From Geothermobacter hydrogeniphilus (GTDB taxonomy: Bacteria; Desulfobacterota; Desulfuromonadia; Desulfuromonadales; Geothermobacteraceae), in assembly GCF_002898515.1 (NCBI RefSeq), contig NZ_PPFX01000004.1, positions 83,583-147,582 on the forward strand: 64,000 nt of DNA. The letters are read 5' to 3'. Made by a program: the position numbers and the translations under genes. Positions 1 through 7,109 of the stretch are shown here, one piece after another (within the stretch, counting starts at the first letter, position 1; the number at the start of each line of letters is the position of its first letter). A model generated the notes under the pieces. That model made no database searches and was not told the origin of the DNA. It saw only the letters and a list, made by a program, of their open reading frames with translations.

Positions 1-1091
1 CGGGTTGCCGTTTTGCTGTCGGAGTCGATGGCCGCATAACGTACGCCGACCTCCAGGGTCTGCGGGAGAACCTGGTAGCCCGCCTGCAGGTAATAGCCGT
101 CCGCATCCCAGTCCTCGCCAAGTTCCGGGTCGGCATTCATGGCGTAATATTCGCCTGCTATGGTCAGGGCCGACCATTTGTAGTTGACGTTGGCTGTCAT
201 GACCTGCACCTTGAGGTCCTTTCCGTAGGCGGTGGTGAACTCTGCCTTGGTCATGGCATCGAGGTTGAGCGCCTTGTCGAGGACATCGTTGTCTTTGTCG
301 AAATTGCTGCCGACGTCATCACCCGTGACCGTGTTATAGGAAAATGAGGCGCCGAGGTTCAGCAGGACTTGTTGGGGCGGAAAGCCTGCTTCATTCATCC
401 TGAAGGAGCCAAACGGGTTGATGTCGATGCGTCCGTTGTACATCAGGTGATTGTCGGGATTGCTGATGTTCGGACCATTGCCGTTAAATACCCCGACGCG
501 GTATTGCAGCAGTTCGTGTTTAAAGCTGCCGGCAACCTGAATCCCCTGATCCCGTCCGAAATTGAAGGTGTCATTGGCCAGCGAGCGGTCGGGGAAAAGC
601 TGCCGCGAAGCCGAAGTCAATTCCTGACGGGCCTGCGGGGGTTTGAACTGGCCACCCTGCAGCACCAGCGGAGCCCCGAATGTGTAATTGAGATAGGCAT
701 CTTCGGTTTTGAAGCCGCCGGCCATCTCTCCCTGAAATTTGTAACCGAATTTCCTGTTGACCAGGTGCCCTTTCAACTGGATTTTGAAACGGCGGATATC
801 AAAGTCACTCTTGTTGTTTCTGGCTGAGTCATCATAGTCGCTATAGCGGTAAATCAACTGGGCATAGCCGCCGATCTGCGCCTTGTAGTTGCCGTCGGCC
901 GTTTCGATCGTCATCCCCTTGCCCGGCTGGTAGTAGGCAAGAGCGGGATTCCTGGTTGCCTCGGCATAGTCTTCGGCGGTAATCACGCCTTTGTCTTTGA
1001 GAATGTCCTCCAGGGTACGGGCCTTGGCTGCCGGAGTCAGACAGGCCATCAATAAGATTGCTGCGACACACGAAATTACACTGCGAATCAT
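1..1091 (-). CDS. OprO/OprP-type porin (partial, runs off left edge)
   Basis: The reading frame is open from ATG at 1091 past the left edge, giving about 363 residues without a stop. Residues 1-24 form a signal peptide (MIRSVISCVAAILLMACLTP, cleaved near AKA). A short helical stretch (TLEDILKDKGVITAEDYAEA) follows, then beta-barrel sequence with the family hallmarks IGGYAQLIYRYSD, FDIRRFKIQLKG and DAYLNYTFG. This organisation fits phosphate-selective porin O/P family outer-membrane channels, which pass oxyanions. The start is set by AGGAAGGA seven bases upstream. The leader carries two Moco/Wco-type riboswitches, so the oxyanion could be tungstate or molybdate rather than phosphate; this is inference. 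The C-terminus is outside the window. Confidence 0.85.
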   Translation of the reverse strand, partial: MIRSVISCVAAILLMACLTPAAKARTLEDILKDKGVITAEDYAEATRNPALAYYQPGKGMTIETADGNYKAQIGGYAQLIYRYSDYDDSARNNKSDFDIRRFKIQLKGHLVNRKFGYKFQGEMAGGFKTEDAYLNYTFGAPLVLQGGQFKPPQARQELTSASRQLFPDRSLANDTFNFGRDQGIQVAGSFKHELLQYRVGVFNGNGPNISNPDNHLMYNGRIDINPFGSFRMNEAGFPPQQVLLNLGASFSYNTVTGDDVGSNFDKDNDVLDKALNLDAMTKAEFTTAYGKDLKVQVMTANVNYKWSALTIAGEYYAMNADPELGEDWDADGYYLQAGYQVLPQTLEVGVRYAAIDSDSKTAT

Positions 1092-1120
1092 TGAACCATT
1101 CCTTCCTGTTAAATCTCAAT

Positions 1121-1183
1121 TCAACGTCCATGACATGAGCAGCGATGCCCTCGGATCGGACAGCTTCTGCTCGCCTCAAACAT
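1121..1183 (-). CDS. Possible 20-residue leader peptide
   Basis: A tiny frame, MFEASRSCPIRGHRCSCHGR, starts at an ATG preceded by a very strong ribosome binding site (GGAAAGGAGG, six-base spacing) and ends 29 bases before the porin start. It contains three cysteines and two histidines. The upstream CTTCTTTCC can pair with the GGAAAGGAG of this site, so the site could be hidden or exposed by the riboswitch just upstream. It may be a regulatory leader peptide or only the relic of a truncated gene. No homology is recognised. Confidence 0.35.
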   Translation of the reverse strand: MFEASRSCPIRGHRCSCHGR

Positions 1184-1320
1184 CTGAACCTCCTTTCCTG
1201 GTGTTGATTTTGCCGGGAAAGAAGCGCAGACACCTCAGGCGCAAGTGCAGTCAGACAACCCGGCGCCCGGCAAGAGTGCCGGTCCAGCTTATCCGACCAC
1301 CAGAACAGAAAAGGGTGGCT

Positions 1321-1421
1321 GATTCTCCTTTCCAAGCGTGGGAGGCCCGGTCGTTTCCAACCGAACCCATAGGCCGCGCACCGTAGGAATAATCCGCCAG
1401 GTGAAACGGCTCGGAGAAATA
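1321..1421 (-). promoter_or_regulatory. Moco/Wco-family riboswitch aptamer, copy 1 (porin leader)
   Basis: Read on the minus strand, the element opens with TTTCTCCGAGCC and closes with GGGCCTCCC, a short linker and GGAAAGGAGAA. The ends pair (TTCTCC with GGAGAA), and GGTTCGGTTGGAAACGACC forms an internal stem. The GCCTCCC...GGAAAGG block is the signature of the molybdenum/tungsten cofactor riboswitch family, and two further copies in this window keep the same blocks. It lies upstream of the possible leader peptide and the porin. Whether Moco or the tungsten cofactor is bound cannot be told by eye. Confidence 0.78.
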
Positions 1422-1432
1422 AGAATATTTAT

Positions 1433-1594
1433 CCTGAATCAGTGAGATTATCACCGGCGAATAGCGCAAATCATTGATCTGCCTGCGCTTCCCAAAAATC
1501 ACCGGCGAACCTATGGGTGCGCCTCAGATTTTTGAAAATCGCATTCAGGCCAAGCACTTGCACTCTTCATCCGGCATAAACCCACTGATTCAGG
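1433..1594 (+). mobile_element. 162-bp MITE-like element, copy 1
   Basis: A 162-bp repeat bounded by a perfect 12-bp terminal inverted repeat (CCTGAATCAGTG / CACTGATTCAGG) and flanked by the 5-bp direct repeat TTTAT (1428-1432 and 1595-1599). Copies of exactly the same length lie at 22396 and 33241. An internal inverted repeat (CAAAAATC / GATTTTTG) can extrude a hairpin. No transposase is encoded, so it must be mobilised in trans. CC-initial ends with 5-bp duplications recall IS1380-family ends such as ISEcp1; that assignment is tentative. This copy sits between two tandem riboswitches. Confidence 0.9.
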
Positions 1595-1640
1595 TTTATT
1601 TCAGATGGTTGTTTGTGGTCAGGCTCCTTTTGTCGGCAAC

Positions 1641-1679
1641 AAAAACGGGGTCCCTTTCACGATGGAAAGGAACCCCGTT
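1641..1679 (-). terminator. Riboswitch-linked intrinsic terminator
   Basis: On the minus strand AACGGGGTTCCTTTC pairs over 15 bp (one G-U) with GAAAGGGACCCCGTT across a six-base loop, followed by a U-run (UUUUUG). It lies 31 bases after aptamer copy 2. Its ascending arm contains UCCUUUCC, exactly complementary to GGAAAGGA in the aptamer's closing strand. This is the arrangement of a terminator/antiterminator switch. Confidence 0.85.
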
Positions 1680-1709
1680 GGATGCACCACGAGTGTTGCA
1701 TCGGTTTGA

Positions 1710-1808
1710 GTTCTCCTTTCCAAGCGTGGGAGGCACGGCTGTTTCCGACCGTACCCATTGGCCGTTCACCCTGGGGTCAAACCCGGTAGGTGATGCGGCT
1801 CGGAGAGC
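1710..1808 (-). promoter_or_regulatory. Moco/Wco-family riboswitch aptamer, copy 2
   Basis: The minus strand reads CTCTCCGAGCCGCATCACC, then a GGTCGGAAACAGCC stem, then GTGCCTCCC and GGAAAGGAGAA. CTCTCC pairs with GGAGA(A) to close it. It follows the thiF-like stop codon by about 20 bases and precedes the terminator at 1641-1679, with a small hairpin (GATGCA...TGCATC, 1681-1702) between. A ligand-stabilised aptamer would hold GGAAAGGA (1714-1721), leaving the terminator free to form, so it is predicted to be an off switch. Confidence 0.8.
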
Positions 1809-1830
1809 AGTAGATTGTTATCCGTTGATA

Positions 1831-2649
1831 TCAGAACGTAATTTCGTCAATCTCCATGTCGAGCAGGTTGAAGATGAGTTGTCGGTTGCGCAATGGCCGT
1901 CCCTGTTCGAGCAGCAGCTTGCAGACTTCACCGACCTGGAAACTTGCCGCCAGCGCCGGGGTGAAGGAGGGATTGCCGAGTTGTGCCTCGACCCCCTTGC
2001 CGCCCTGCCAGTGGCGATAAATCTTTTTCAGTGTGCCTTCTCCGGGAAGAATGGTTGCCACGTGCCCGTACCAGCCGGCGATGGCGCCGTGAACCAGGGG
2101 CAACTGCAGGGATTCACACAGCTCTTCCAACTCCAGCCGGGCCGGAACATTATCTACCGCATCGATCACGCAGTCAACACCGGAAAGCAGTTCGGCACCG
2201 TTGTCCCTGCCCAGCAGCGCCCGGATCGGGGTCAGGGTCACGGCCGGGTTGACTTCGCCGATGCGTTCCGCCGCGACCTCGACCTTGACCCGGCCGAGGT
2301 TTTTCGGTGACGAGAGCAGCTGGCGGTTGAGATTGTTCTCCTCGAAGATGTCATCATCGATGGAGATGATCCGGCCGACGCCGAGGCGCGCCAGTTGTTC
2401 AAGGATGTAGCCGCCAAGGCCGCCGGCGCCGATCACGGCAACCGTGCTGCGGAACAGCCGCAACTGCTGCTCTGTTGAAATCATCTGCTGGTTGCGCTGG
2501 TAGCGGGCCGGCAGCAGCCCGGCCTGAAGAATGGTTTCCTCGACTTCGGCGACGGGCCGGTTGAATCGTTCACCCGCCTGCTGCTGGTCATGCCAGGAAA
2601 CCAGCCCGTCCGTGGCCCGTTCATGGAGAAATATCCGCAACGCGTCCAT
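1831..2649 (-). CDS. ThiF/MoeB/HesA-family E1-like adenylyltransferase
   Basis: About 272 residues. Enzymes of this family adenylate the C-terminal Gly-Gly of a ThiS/MoaD sulfur carrier. An N-terminal extension of about 55 residues leads into RYQRNQQM, the nucleotide-binding loop VIGAGGLGGYILEQL and ISIDDDIFEENNLNRQ, followed by VDCVIDAVDNVPARL. The zinc-binding CxxC pairs of MoeB are not evident; HesA-type members also lack them. ATG at 2649 is preferred over TTG at 2655 because it sits nine bases from GGAGG; it begins two bases after the moaD-like stop. Its place in the AOR operon suggests activation of the adjacent sulfur carrier for tungsten-cofactor dithiolene synthesis. Confidence 0.85.
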   Translation of the reverse strand: MDALRIFLHERATDGLVSWHDQQQAGERFNRPVAEVEETILQAGLLPARYQRNQQMISTEQQLRLFRSTVAVIGAGGLGGYILEQLARLGVGRIISIDDDIFEENNLNRQLLSSPKNLGRVKVEVAAERIGEVNPAVTLTPIRALLGRDNGAELLSGVDCVIDAVDNVPARLELEELCESLQLPLVHGAIAGWYGHVATILPGEGTLKKIYRHWQGGKGVEAQLGNPSFTPALAASFQVGEVCKLLLEQGRPLRNRQLIFNLLDMEIDEITF

Positions 2650-2651
2650 GG

Positions 2652-2876
2652 TCAACCCCCTCCGACCAGGGGAAAGATGGCCAGCGTGTCCCCGTCTTCA
2701 AGGCGGCGTTCCAGGTCCACGTGGCGGCTGTTGATCATCAGGATACCGAGTTTTTCAGTCGGCAGGTCGAGCTGTTTGACAACCTGCCCGACCTTTGTCC
2801 CCGTGGGGTAGTCGCGGGTTTCGATATCGAAGCGCCCGGCGCGGAAGGTGGCAAAGAGCTTGACGGTAATTTTCAT
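2652..2876 (-). CDS. MoaD/ThiS-like sulfur carrier protein
   Basis: A 74-residue beta-grasp protein starting MKITVKLFATFRAGRF and ending LEDGDTLAIFPLVGGG. The exposed C-terminal Gly-Gly is the thiocarboxylation site of sulfur carriers, and the length matches MoaD/ThiS. Its start overlaps the previous stop (ATGA) and it is followed by its likely E1 partner. The tungsten-enzyme context favours a role as a dedicated molybdopterin synthase small subunit over thiamine synthesis. Confidence 0.85.
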   Translation of the reverse strand: MKITVKLFATFRAGRFDIETRDYPTGTKVGQVVKQLDLPTEKLGILMINSRHVDLERRLEDGDTLAIFPLVGGG

Positions 2877-3451
2877 GGATTCCGGTCTCCGAAAAGGACT
2901 CTGAGTTCCAGGTGTTCATTCTCCCACAATCGTTTGTCGGCAGTCGGCAGCCGGCCGCCTGTGTGGAAGCTTTCCGGCTGTTCGGCGAAAAGGGATCTGA
3001 GCCGTTGCGGTTCGAGCAGAATACCGTGCAGAAGAATCCGCGGCGCCAGTTCCGGCAACAGCAGGTTGAACAGTTTCAGACGGATACGTCCCCGTCCGGT
3101 TGCCGGCGCCTGCTCGGGATTCCGGTAGGTCATGCCGTCGCGCATGGCCGCGAGATGCCCGCCGCTGCGCATGGTGGCGCCGACCAGGCCGGGCATGGCG
3201 CCGGAAAGAGCCAGGGTGGCGCCGTCTTCGATCAACGCCGCGGCGGCATCGTCGACCGCCTTGTGGTTGAGAAATATCGTCGTAATCCGGTTAGCCTGGT
3301 AGTCACGGCTGATGTTGAACTGTTCCATCAGCATCTGCCTGACGGTATGGCCGACTTCGACTTCGACCTCGACCCCCTCCTGAAACAGTGGGAAGAAATT
3401 TGCCAGATGATCTTTCGGGAGTTGTAGCTCAAGAGATGGGGTGTCAGGCAT
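2873..3451 (-). CDS. AOR-operon conserved protein of unknown function
   Basis: 192 residues, soluble, no signal peptide. Residues 20-95 (VEVEVGHTVRQMLMEQFNI... AALIEDGATLALSGAMPGLVG) have the spacing of a beta-grasp fold like the neighbouring sulfur carrier. The remainder (GRIRLKLFNLLLPELAPRIL...) is unlike anything I recognise. AAGGAC precedes the ATG, and its end overlaps the moaD-like start, so it is translated with the cofactor genes. A role in cofactor sulfuration or insertion for AOR is suggested only by context. Confidence 0.6.
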   Translation of the reverse strand: MPDTPSLELQLPKDHLANFFPLFQEGVEVEVEVGHTVRQMLMEQFNISRDYQANRITTIFLNHKAVDDAAAALIEDGATLALSGAMPGLVGATMRSGGHLAAMRDGMTYRNPEQAPATGRGRIRLKLFNLLLPELAPRILLHGILLEPQRLRSLFAEQPESFHTGGRLPTADKRLWENEHLELRVLFGDRNP

Positions 3452-3468
3452 TTTCGTCCTTGCTTGCA

Positions 3469-3502
3469 GCCCGGAGGCGACCGGATGCGGTCACCTCCGG
3501 GC
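3469..3502 (-). other. Intercistronic hairpin after aor
   Basis: A perfect 15-bp stem (GCCCGGAGGTGACCG with CGGTCGCCTCCGGGC, one G-U) with loop CATC lies seven bases after the aor stop. No U-run follows, so it is more likely an mRNA-stabilising or partial-attenuation hairpin that keeps aor mRNA above that of the cofactor genes than a full terminator. Confidence 0.7.
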
Positions 3503-3508
3503 ATTCAT

Positions 3509-5245
3509 TTACCAGTTGTAGACTCCGTCCAGTTCCTCGTCGCTCATCGAGAAGGTCTGGTTGTGCGGCGCGATCGGATCGGTGTAGAAGTAGCGCGGCA
3601 GGCGGTCGTCGGCGCTGGTGAAACCGGCGCGTTTGTTGAAGTCGCGTTCCGCGGTCAGGACCTTCTTGCCCAGTTCGACCACGTCGTCGGCGGTCAGTTC
3701 GGTGCCGTAGAAGGCGTTGAGCATGTCGATGTAGGCCTGGAAGGTTTCCGGCTGATCGAGAATCGCGAAGGCGATGAACAGGCACATGCCGGTCGAGTCG
3801 ATGGCCGCGGTGGCGATCTGCAGGTTGCGCGACAGTTCGATCTGCCCTTCGGTTTTCAGTGGATCGACATCACCGCCAACCTTGAGGATATTGGTGGCGA
3901 TGGCGTAGCCGGCGGTGTGGTCGGCGCCCATGGTGGTGGTGGCGTAGGTGACGCCGATGCCCTGGATCGGGCGCGGGTCATAGGCCGGGATCGCCTGGTT
4001 CTTGACCACCGGCACCTTCTCGACGCCGAATACCTTGCCGGTGATACCGGCGCCGCTGCCGAGAGTGCGGCCCAGCGGCGTCCCCTTGCCGACCTCTTCG
4101 AGCAGCCTGATGGCTCCTTCGCTGTCGCCGAATTCGGCCAGACCGGCCTGCATGGCGATGCCGATGGTGACCCCCATTTCGATGGTGTCGAGGCCGAAGT
4201 TGTCATCCATGTAGTCGAGTTTCGCCACGGTGTCGAGGTCGTCGATGCCGCAGTGGCCGCCATGGGCCCAGACGGTCTCATACTCCGGCTGCTTGGTGAG
4301 GTAGTTACCGTCCTTGTCGTTGAAAATGCCGGAACACTGGATCACGCAGCCGCGATGGCAGCCGTGGGTGGCCTTGCCGCCGCGTCTGGTTTCCATCTCC
4401 GCCAGGGACTCACCGCTGAGTTTGGCGCCGCCCTCGAAAACGCCCGAGGTGAAGTTGCGGGTCGGATAACCGCCGGCCTCATTGAGGACGTTGGTCAGCA
4501 CGTTGGTGCCGTAGGCGGGAAGACCCTCGCCGGTGACCGGATGCTTGCGCAGCCCCTCGACGAAGATCCGGTTGGCATCGCGGAAGGCGTCCGGGTTTTT
4601 CGGCGCCCGTTGTTTGCGGCCGGCATCGTCGAGGATGATCGCCTTGACCCGTTTCGACCCCATGACCGCGCCGACGCCGCCGCGTCCGCAGTGGCGGGTG
4701 GGGCGCAGTTCCGGGTCAGTACAGGCGATCGAGGAGGCAAGCATCAGCCGTTCACCTGCCGAGCCGATCGACATGTAGGCGACCTTGTCGCCGTACTGGG
4801 CGCGCAGCTTTTCGATCAGTGGATAGTTGTTCAGCATTTTGAGGCTGTTGTCAATTTCGACTTTGACATCGTCCGGTGTGACGATGATCTTGTAGAGATC
4901 GTCCCCTTTCGGCTTGCCTTCGAGGATGATGGCGGCATAGCCGATGCGCGCCAGCACCTGGGCGGCCTGGCCGCCGGCGTTCGACTCCTTGATAGTGCCG
5001 GTCAGCGGGCTCTTGCAGCCGACCGAGAGTCGGCCGCTCATGGCGCCGCTGGTGCCGCTGAGCATGCCGGGAGCGATGACCAGCTTGTTTTCGTCGCCAA
5101 GGGGATGGCAGAGGGGATTGACTTCCTTGCTGATGATCAGCGAGGTCACCGCTCTGCCCCCCAGCCCGGCATACTCGCCGACCGGCTCAAAGCTGACCTT
5201 CGGACCTCCTTCGGCCCCCATGTCGATTCTGACGATCTTGTCCAT
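3509..5245 (-). CDS. aor: Tungsten-type aldehyde:ferredoxin oxidoreductase
   Basis: 578 residues from ATG 5245, preceded by GGAGG at the proper spacing. An open frame continues upstream but runs through the riboswitch and is rejected. The enzyme oxidises aldehydes to carboxylic acids (or the reverse) with ferredoxin-like carriers, using a tungsten-bispyranopterin and a [4Fe-4S] cluster. Visible marks are the N-terminal GEYAGLGGRAVTS and APGMLSGTSGAMSGR segment, a cluster motif at Cys296-x3-Cys300-x3-Cys304, and Cys488 (STGMCLF) as fourth ligand. Length and layout fit the AOR family. It heads an operon with sulfur-carrier genes, and a Moco/Wco-type riboswitch precedes it. Confidence 0.93.
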   Translation of the reverse strand: MDKIVRIDMGAEGGPKVSFEPVGEYAGLGGRAVTSLIISKEVNPLCHPLGDENKLVIAPGMLSGTSGAMSGRLSVGCKSPLTGTIKESNAGGQAAQVLARIGYAAIILEGKPKGDDLYKIIVTPDDVKVEIDNSLKMLNNYPLIEKLRAQYGDKVAYMSIGSAGERLMLASSIACTDPELRPTRHCGRGGVGAVMGSKRVKAIILDDAGRKQRAPKNPDAFRDANRIFVEGLRKHPVTGEGLPAYGTNVLTNVLNEAGGYPTRNFTSGVFEGGAKLSGESLAEMETRRGGKATHGCHRGCVIQCSGIFNDKDGNYLTKQPEYETVWAHGGHCGIDDLDTVAKLDYMDDNFGLDTIEMGVTIGIAMQAGLAEFGDSEGAIRLLEEVGKGTPLGRTLGSGAGITGKVFGVEKVPVVKNQAIPAYDPRPIQGIGVTYATTTMGADHTAGYAIATNILKVGGDVDPLKTEGQIELSRNLQIATAAIDSTGMCLFIAFAILDQPETFQAYIDMLNAFYGTELTADDVVELGKKVLTAERDFNKRAGFTSADDRLPRYFYTDPIAPHNQTFSMSDEELDGVYNW

Positions 5246-5275
5246 GTGTTGCATTCCTCCACGCTCGAGGTTGAC

Positions 5276-5382
5276 CACAGGGCCCCTTTCCCCCAGGGAG
5301 GCCCGGCCGTTTCCAGCCGAACCCGGCGGCCTGGCGCCGTGGGAACATTCCGGTAGGCGGGCAGGCTCGGCGACACACTGTG
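5276..5382 (-). promoter_or_regulatory. Moco/Wco-family riboswitch aptamer, copy 3 (aor leader)
   Basis: The minus strand shows CGCCGAGCC, GGTTCGGCTGGAAACGGCC, GGGCCTCCC and GGGGGAAAGGGG, the same ordered blocks as copies 1 and 2. CACAG at the 5' end pairs with CTGTG at the 3' end. Just downstream, CCTC (5268-5271) can pair with the GAGG of the aor ribosome binding site, so translational control is plausible. Placement in front of a tungsten enzyme favours a tungsten-cofactor-sensing variant; this is inference. Confidence 0.82.
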
Positions 5383-5574
5383 ATTTTCGGATTACAATAA
5401 AACTCAATAATACCTTCTTTTGCGGCGAATGGTAGTGGCTTTTAAGGTTGGGGAAACATTTTTTCCGGGGCTCTTTACCGCCTGCTTTTCCTCCGGCATA
5501 CTGGATTCTGGAATTCTCTCCCGCCTGATTGGTGCTCAGCCGGGCGGCGCCCCACAGAAAAGAGTCGCATCACA

Positions 5575-6903
5575 ATGTTCCCATCGGACCAGACAGACCC
5601 CTTGATCCCTCATCCGGGACGATTGTCCCATCCCTCCAAGCTGTTCGTCGAGACCACCGCGCGCTGCAATCTCAACTGCGCCATGTGCGTCAAGCAGACG
5701 CCGGGGGCGGCAGCCGCCGAGGGTGACCTTGCCGACCGGACCTTTGCCGCGCTGCTGCCGGCGATGGGAGCGCTGGAGGGCCTGGTGCTGAACGGCATCG
5801 GCGAACCGCTGTTGCATCCGCGGCTCGAAGACTTCATCGGCCGGGCGCGGCGGGCGATGCCGGAGACCGGCTGGATCGGTTTTCAGAGCAACGGCCTGCT
5901 GCTTGATGCGGCGCGGGCGCGTTCCCTGGCTGCCGCCGGGCTTGACCGGGTCTGCCTGTCGGTCGATGCCAACTCGCCGGAGACCTTTCGCGCGCTGCGC
6001 GAGGGGGGCGAACTGCAGGCTGTTGAAGGGGCTTTTGCCGCCCTGCGCGAGGCGAAGACGCTGCGACCGGGGCTCAAGGCCGGAGTCGAATTCGTGCTGA
6101 TGAAACAGAACCTGCACCAACTCTGCGACACCCTGCGCTGGGCTGCTGCTCAAGGGGCCGAGTTCGCCCTGGTCAGCCACCTGCTGCCCTACGCCGAAGA
6201 GAGCCTGGAGCATAAGGCCTATCCCGACTGCACCGAGGCCGCCATCGAACTGTTCGATCGTTGGAAACAGCAGGGCGAACAGGTCGGGATCGACATCGGC
6301 CGCTACTTCCAGGTCGCCTTCAAGTTCGCCTACGGTCGCAGCCCTGAGGAGGAACGGCTCATCGAACTGGTGGCCGGGATGAAGCGAGAGGCCGAACAAC
6401 GGGGCATCTTCTTCGATCTGAAGAAATTGCTGGGGATTGATCGGCCTTTTCTGGATCAGGTTGGCGCCACCTTTCAGAAGGCTGAACGACTTGCCGCCGA
6501 ACTCGGTCTCGACCTGCGGCTGCCGGGGGTGATCCCGAAAGCCCGGCGACGTTGTGAATTTGTCGAGGACGGCAGCGCGTTCATCAGTTGGGACGGCAGG
6601 GTGTATCCCTGCTACTTCCTCTGGCACGGTTACCGTTGTCACGCCAGCGGCTGGGAACAGCAGGTTCAGGCCCGCAGTTTCGGCCGGGTCGGTGACCGGA
6701 GCCTGCTCGCTATCTGGAACAGCCCTGAGTTCAGCGCCTTCCGTCGCAGTGTTCTCAGCTACGACTATCCCTTCTGTTTTGCCTGCACCCTGGCGCCTTG
6801 CGATTACATCCAGACCGACGATTTCGAGCAGGACTGTCACGTCAACGGCGAGCCGTGCGGGTCGTGTCTCTGGTGCATGGGACTTTTTCAATGCCTGCGG
6901 TAG
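5575..6903 (+). CDS. Radical SAM/SPASM protein, putative AOR maturase
   Basis: 442 residues. The radical SAM cluster motif Cx3Cx2C appears as ETTARCNLNCAMC near residue 35, followed by the GxGEP-type motif (NGIGEPLLHP). The C-terminal region has many cysteines (YPCYFLW, CFACTLAPCDY, CGSCLWCMG) as in SPASM auxiliary-cluster domains. Genes of this kind sit beside AOR genes in Geobacter-type genomes and are thought to mature the metalloenzyme. It diverges from the aor operon. Substrate and reaction are not established here. Only a weak AAAAGAG ribosome binding site precedes the ATG. Confidence 0.85.
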   Translation: MFPSDQTDPLIPHPGRLSHPSKLFVETTARCNLNCAMCVKQTPGAAAAEGDLADRTFAALLPAMGALEGLVLNGIGEPLLHPRLEDFIGRARRAMPETGWIGFQSNGLLLDAARARSLAAAGLDRVCLSVDANSPETFRALREGGELQAVEGAFAALREAKTLRPGLKAGVEFVLMKQNLHQLCDTLRWAAAQGAEFALVSHLLPYAEESLEHKAYPDCTEAAIELFDRWKQQGEQVGIDIGRYFQVAFKFAYGRSPEEERLIELVAGMKREAEQRGIFFDLKKLLGIDRPFLDQVGATFQKAERLAAELGLDLRLPGVIPKARRRCEFVEDGSAFISWDGRVYPCYFLWHGYRCHASGWEQQVQARSFGRVGDRSLLAIWNSPEFSAFRRSVLSYDYPFCFACTLAPCDYIQTDDFEQDCHVNGEPCGSCLWCMGLFQCLR

Positions 6904-6920
6904 GGCGGATGAAAAAGCTT

Positions 6921-7087
6921 TATGCCGCCAAGACGCCAAGAGCGCCAAGAAAACCTTTTTCAACGGAAAGGCGCTGAGAGGGAGAGCCGCAGAGACAGCC
7001 GGGTCGGGATTGTGGGGTTGAAAGCCAGGGCTGGTTCATCTTTCTCTCCATCTCTGCCCCTCTGCGCCTCAGCGTTGAGATCTTTTA
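6921..7087. repeat. Imperfect inverted-repeat intergenic element
   Basis: The gap between the radical SAM gene and mobA holds GCCGCCAAGACGCCAAGAGCGCCAAG and then two facing arms (AACGGAAAGGCGCTGAGAGGG and CCCTCTGCGCCTCAGCGTT). Such 'CGCCAAGACGCCAAG/CTCTGCGCCTCAGCGTT' sequences recur as non-coding repeats in many deltaproteobacterial genomes. No conserved coding frame is seen. Confidence 0.55.
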
Positions 7088-7109
7088 AAGCCTTTGGTTG
7101 CTCAGGTTT

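Noticed and set aside
1474..2310. 278-residue plus-strand frame through MITE copy 1, including the conserved MICLRFPKITGEP stretch
   Set aside because: Only the MITE part is shared between copies, copy 3 has a stop in it, and the rest is antisense to the thiF-like gene and riboswitch.
3464..5356. 630-residue plus-strand open frame opposite aor
   Set aside because: Shadow of the aor gene in high-GC DNA; no ribosome binding site or recognisable domain, and the minus strand encodes clear AOR motifs.
5536..6963. 475-residue minus-strand frame opposite the radical SAM gene
   Set aside because: The plus strand carries the CxxxCxxC and SPASM cysteines; the minus frame has no family features.
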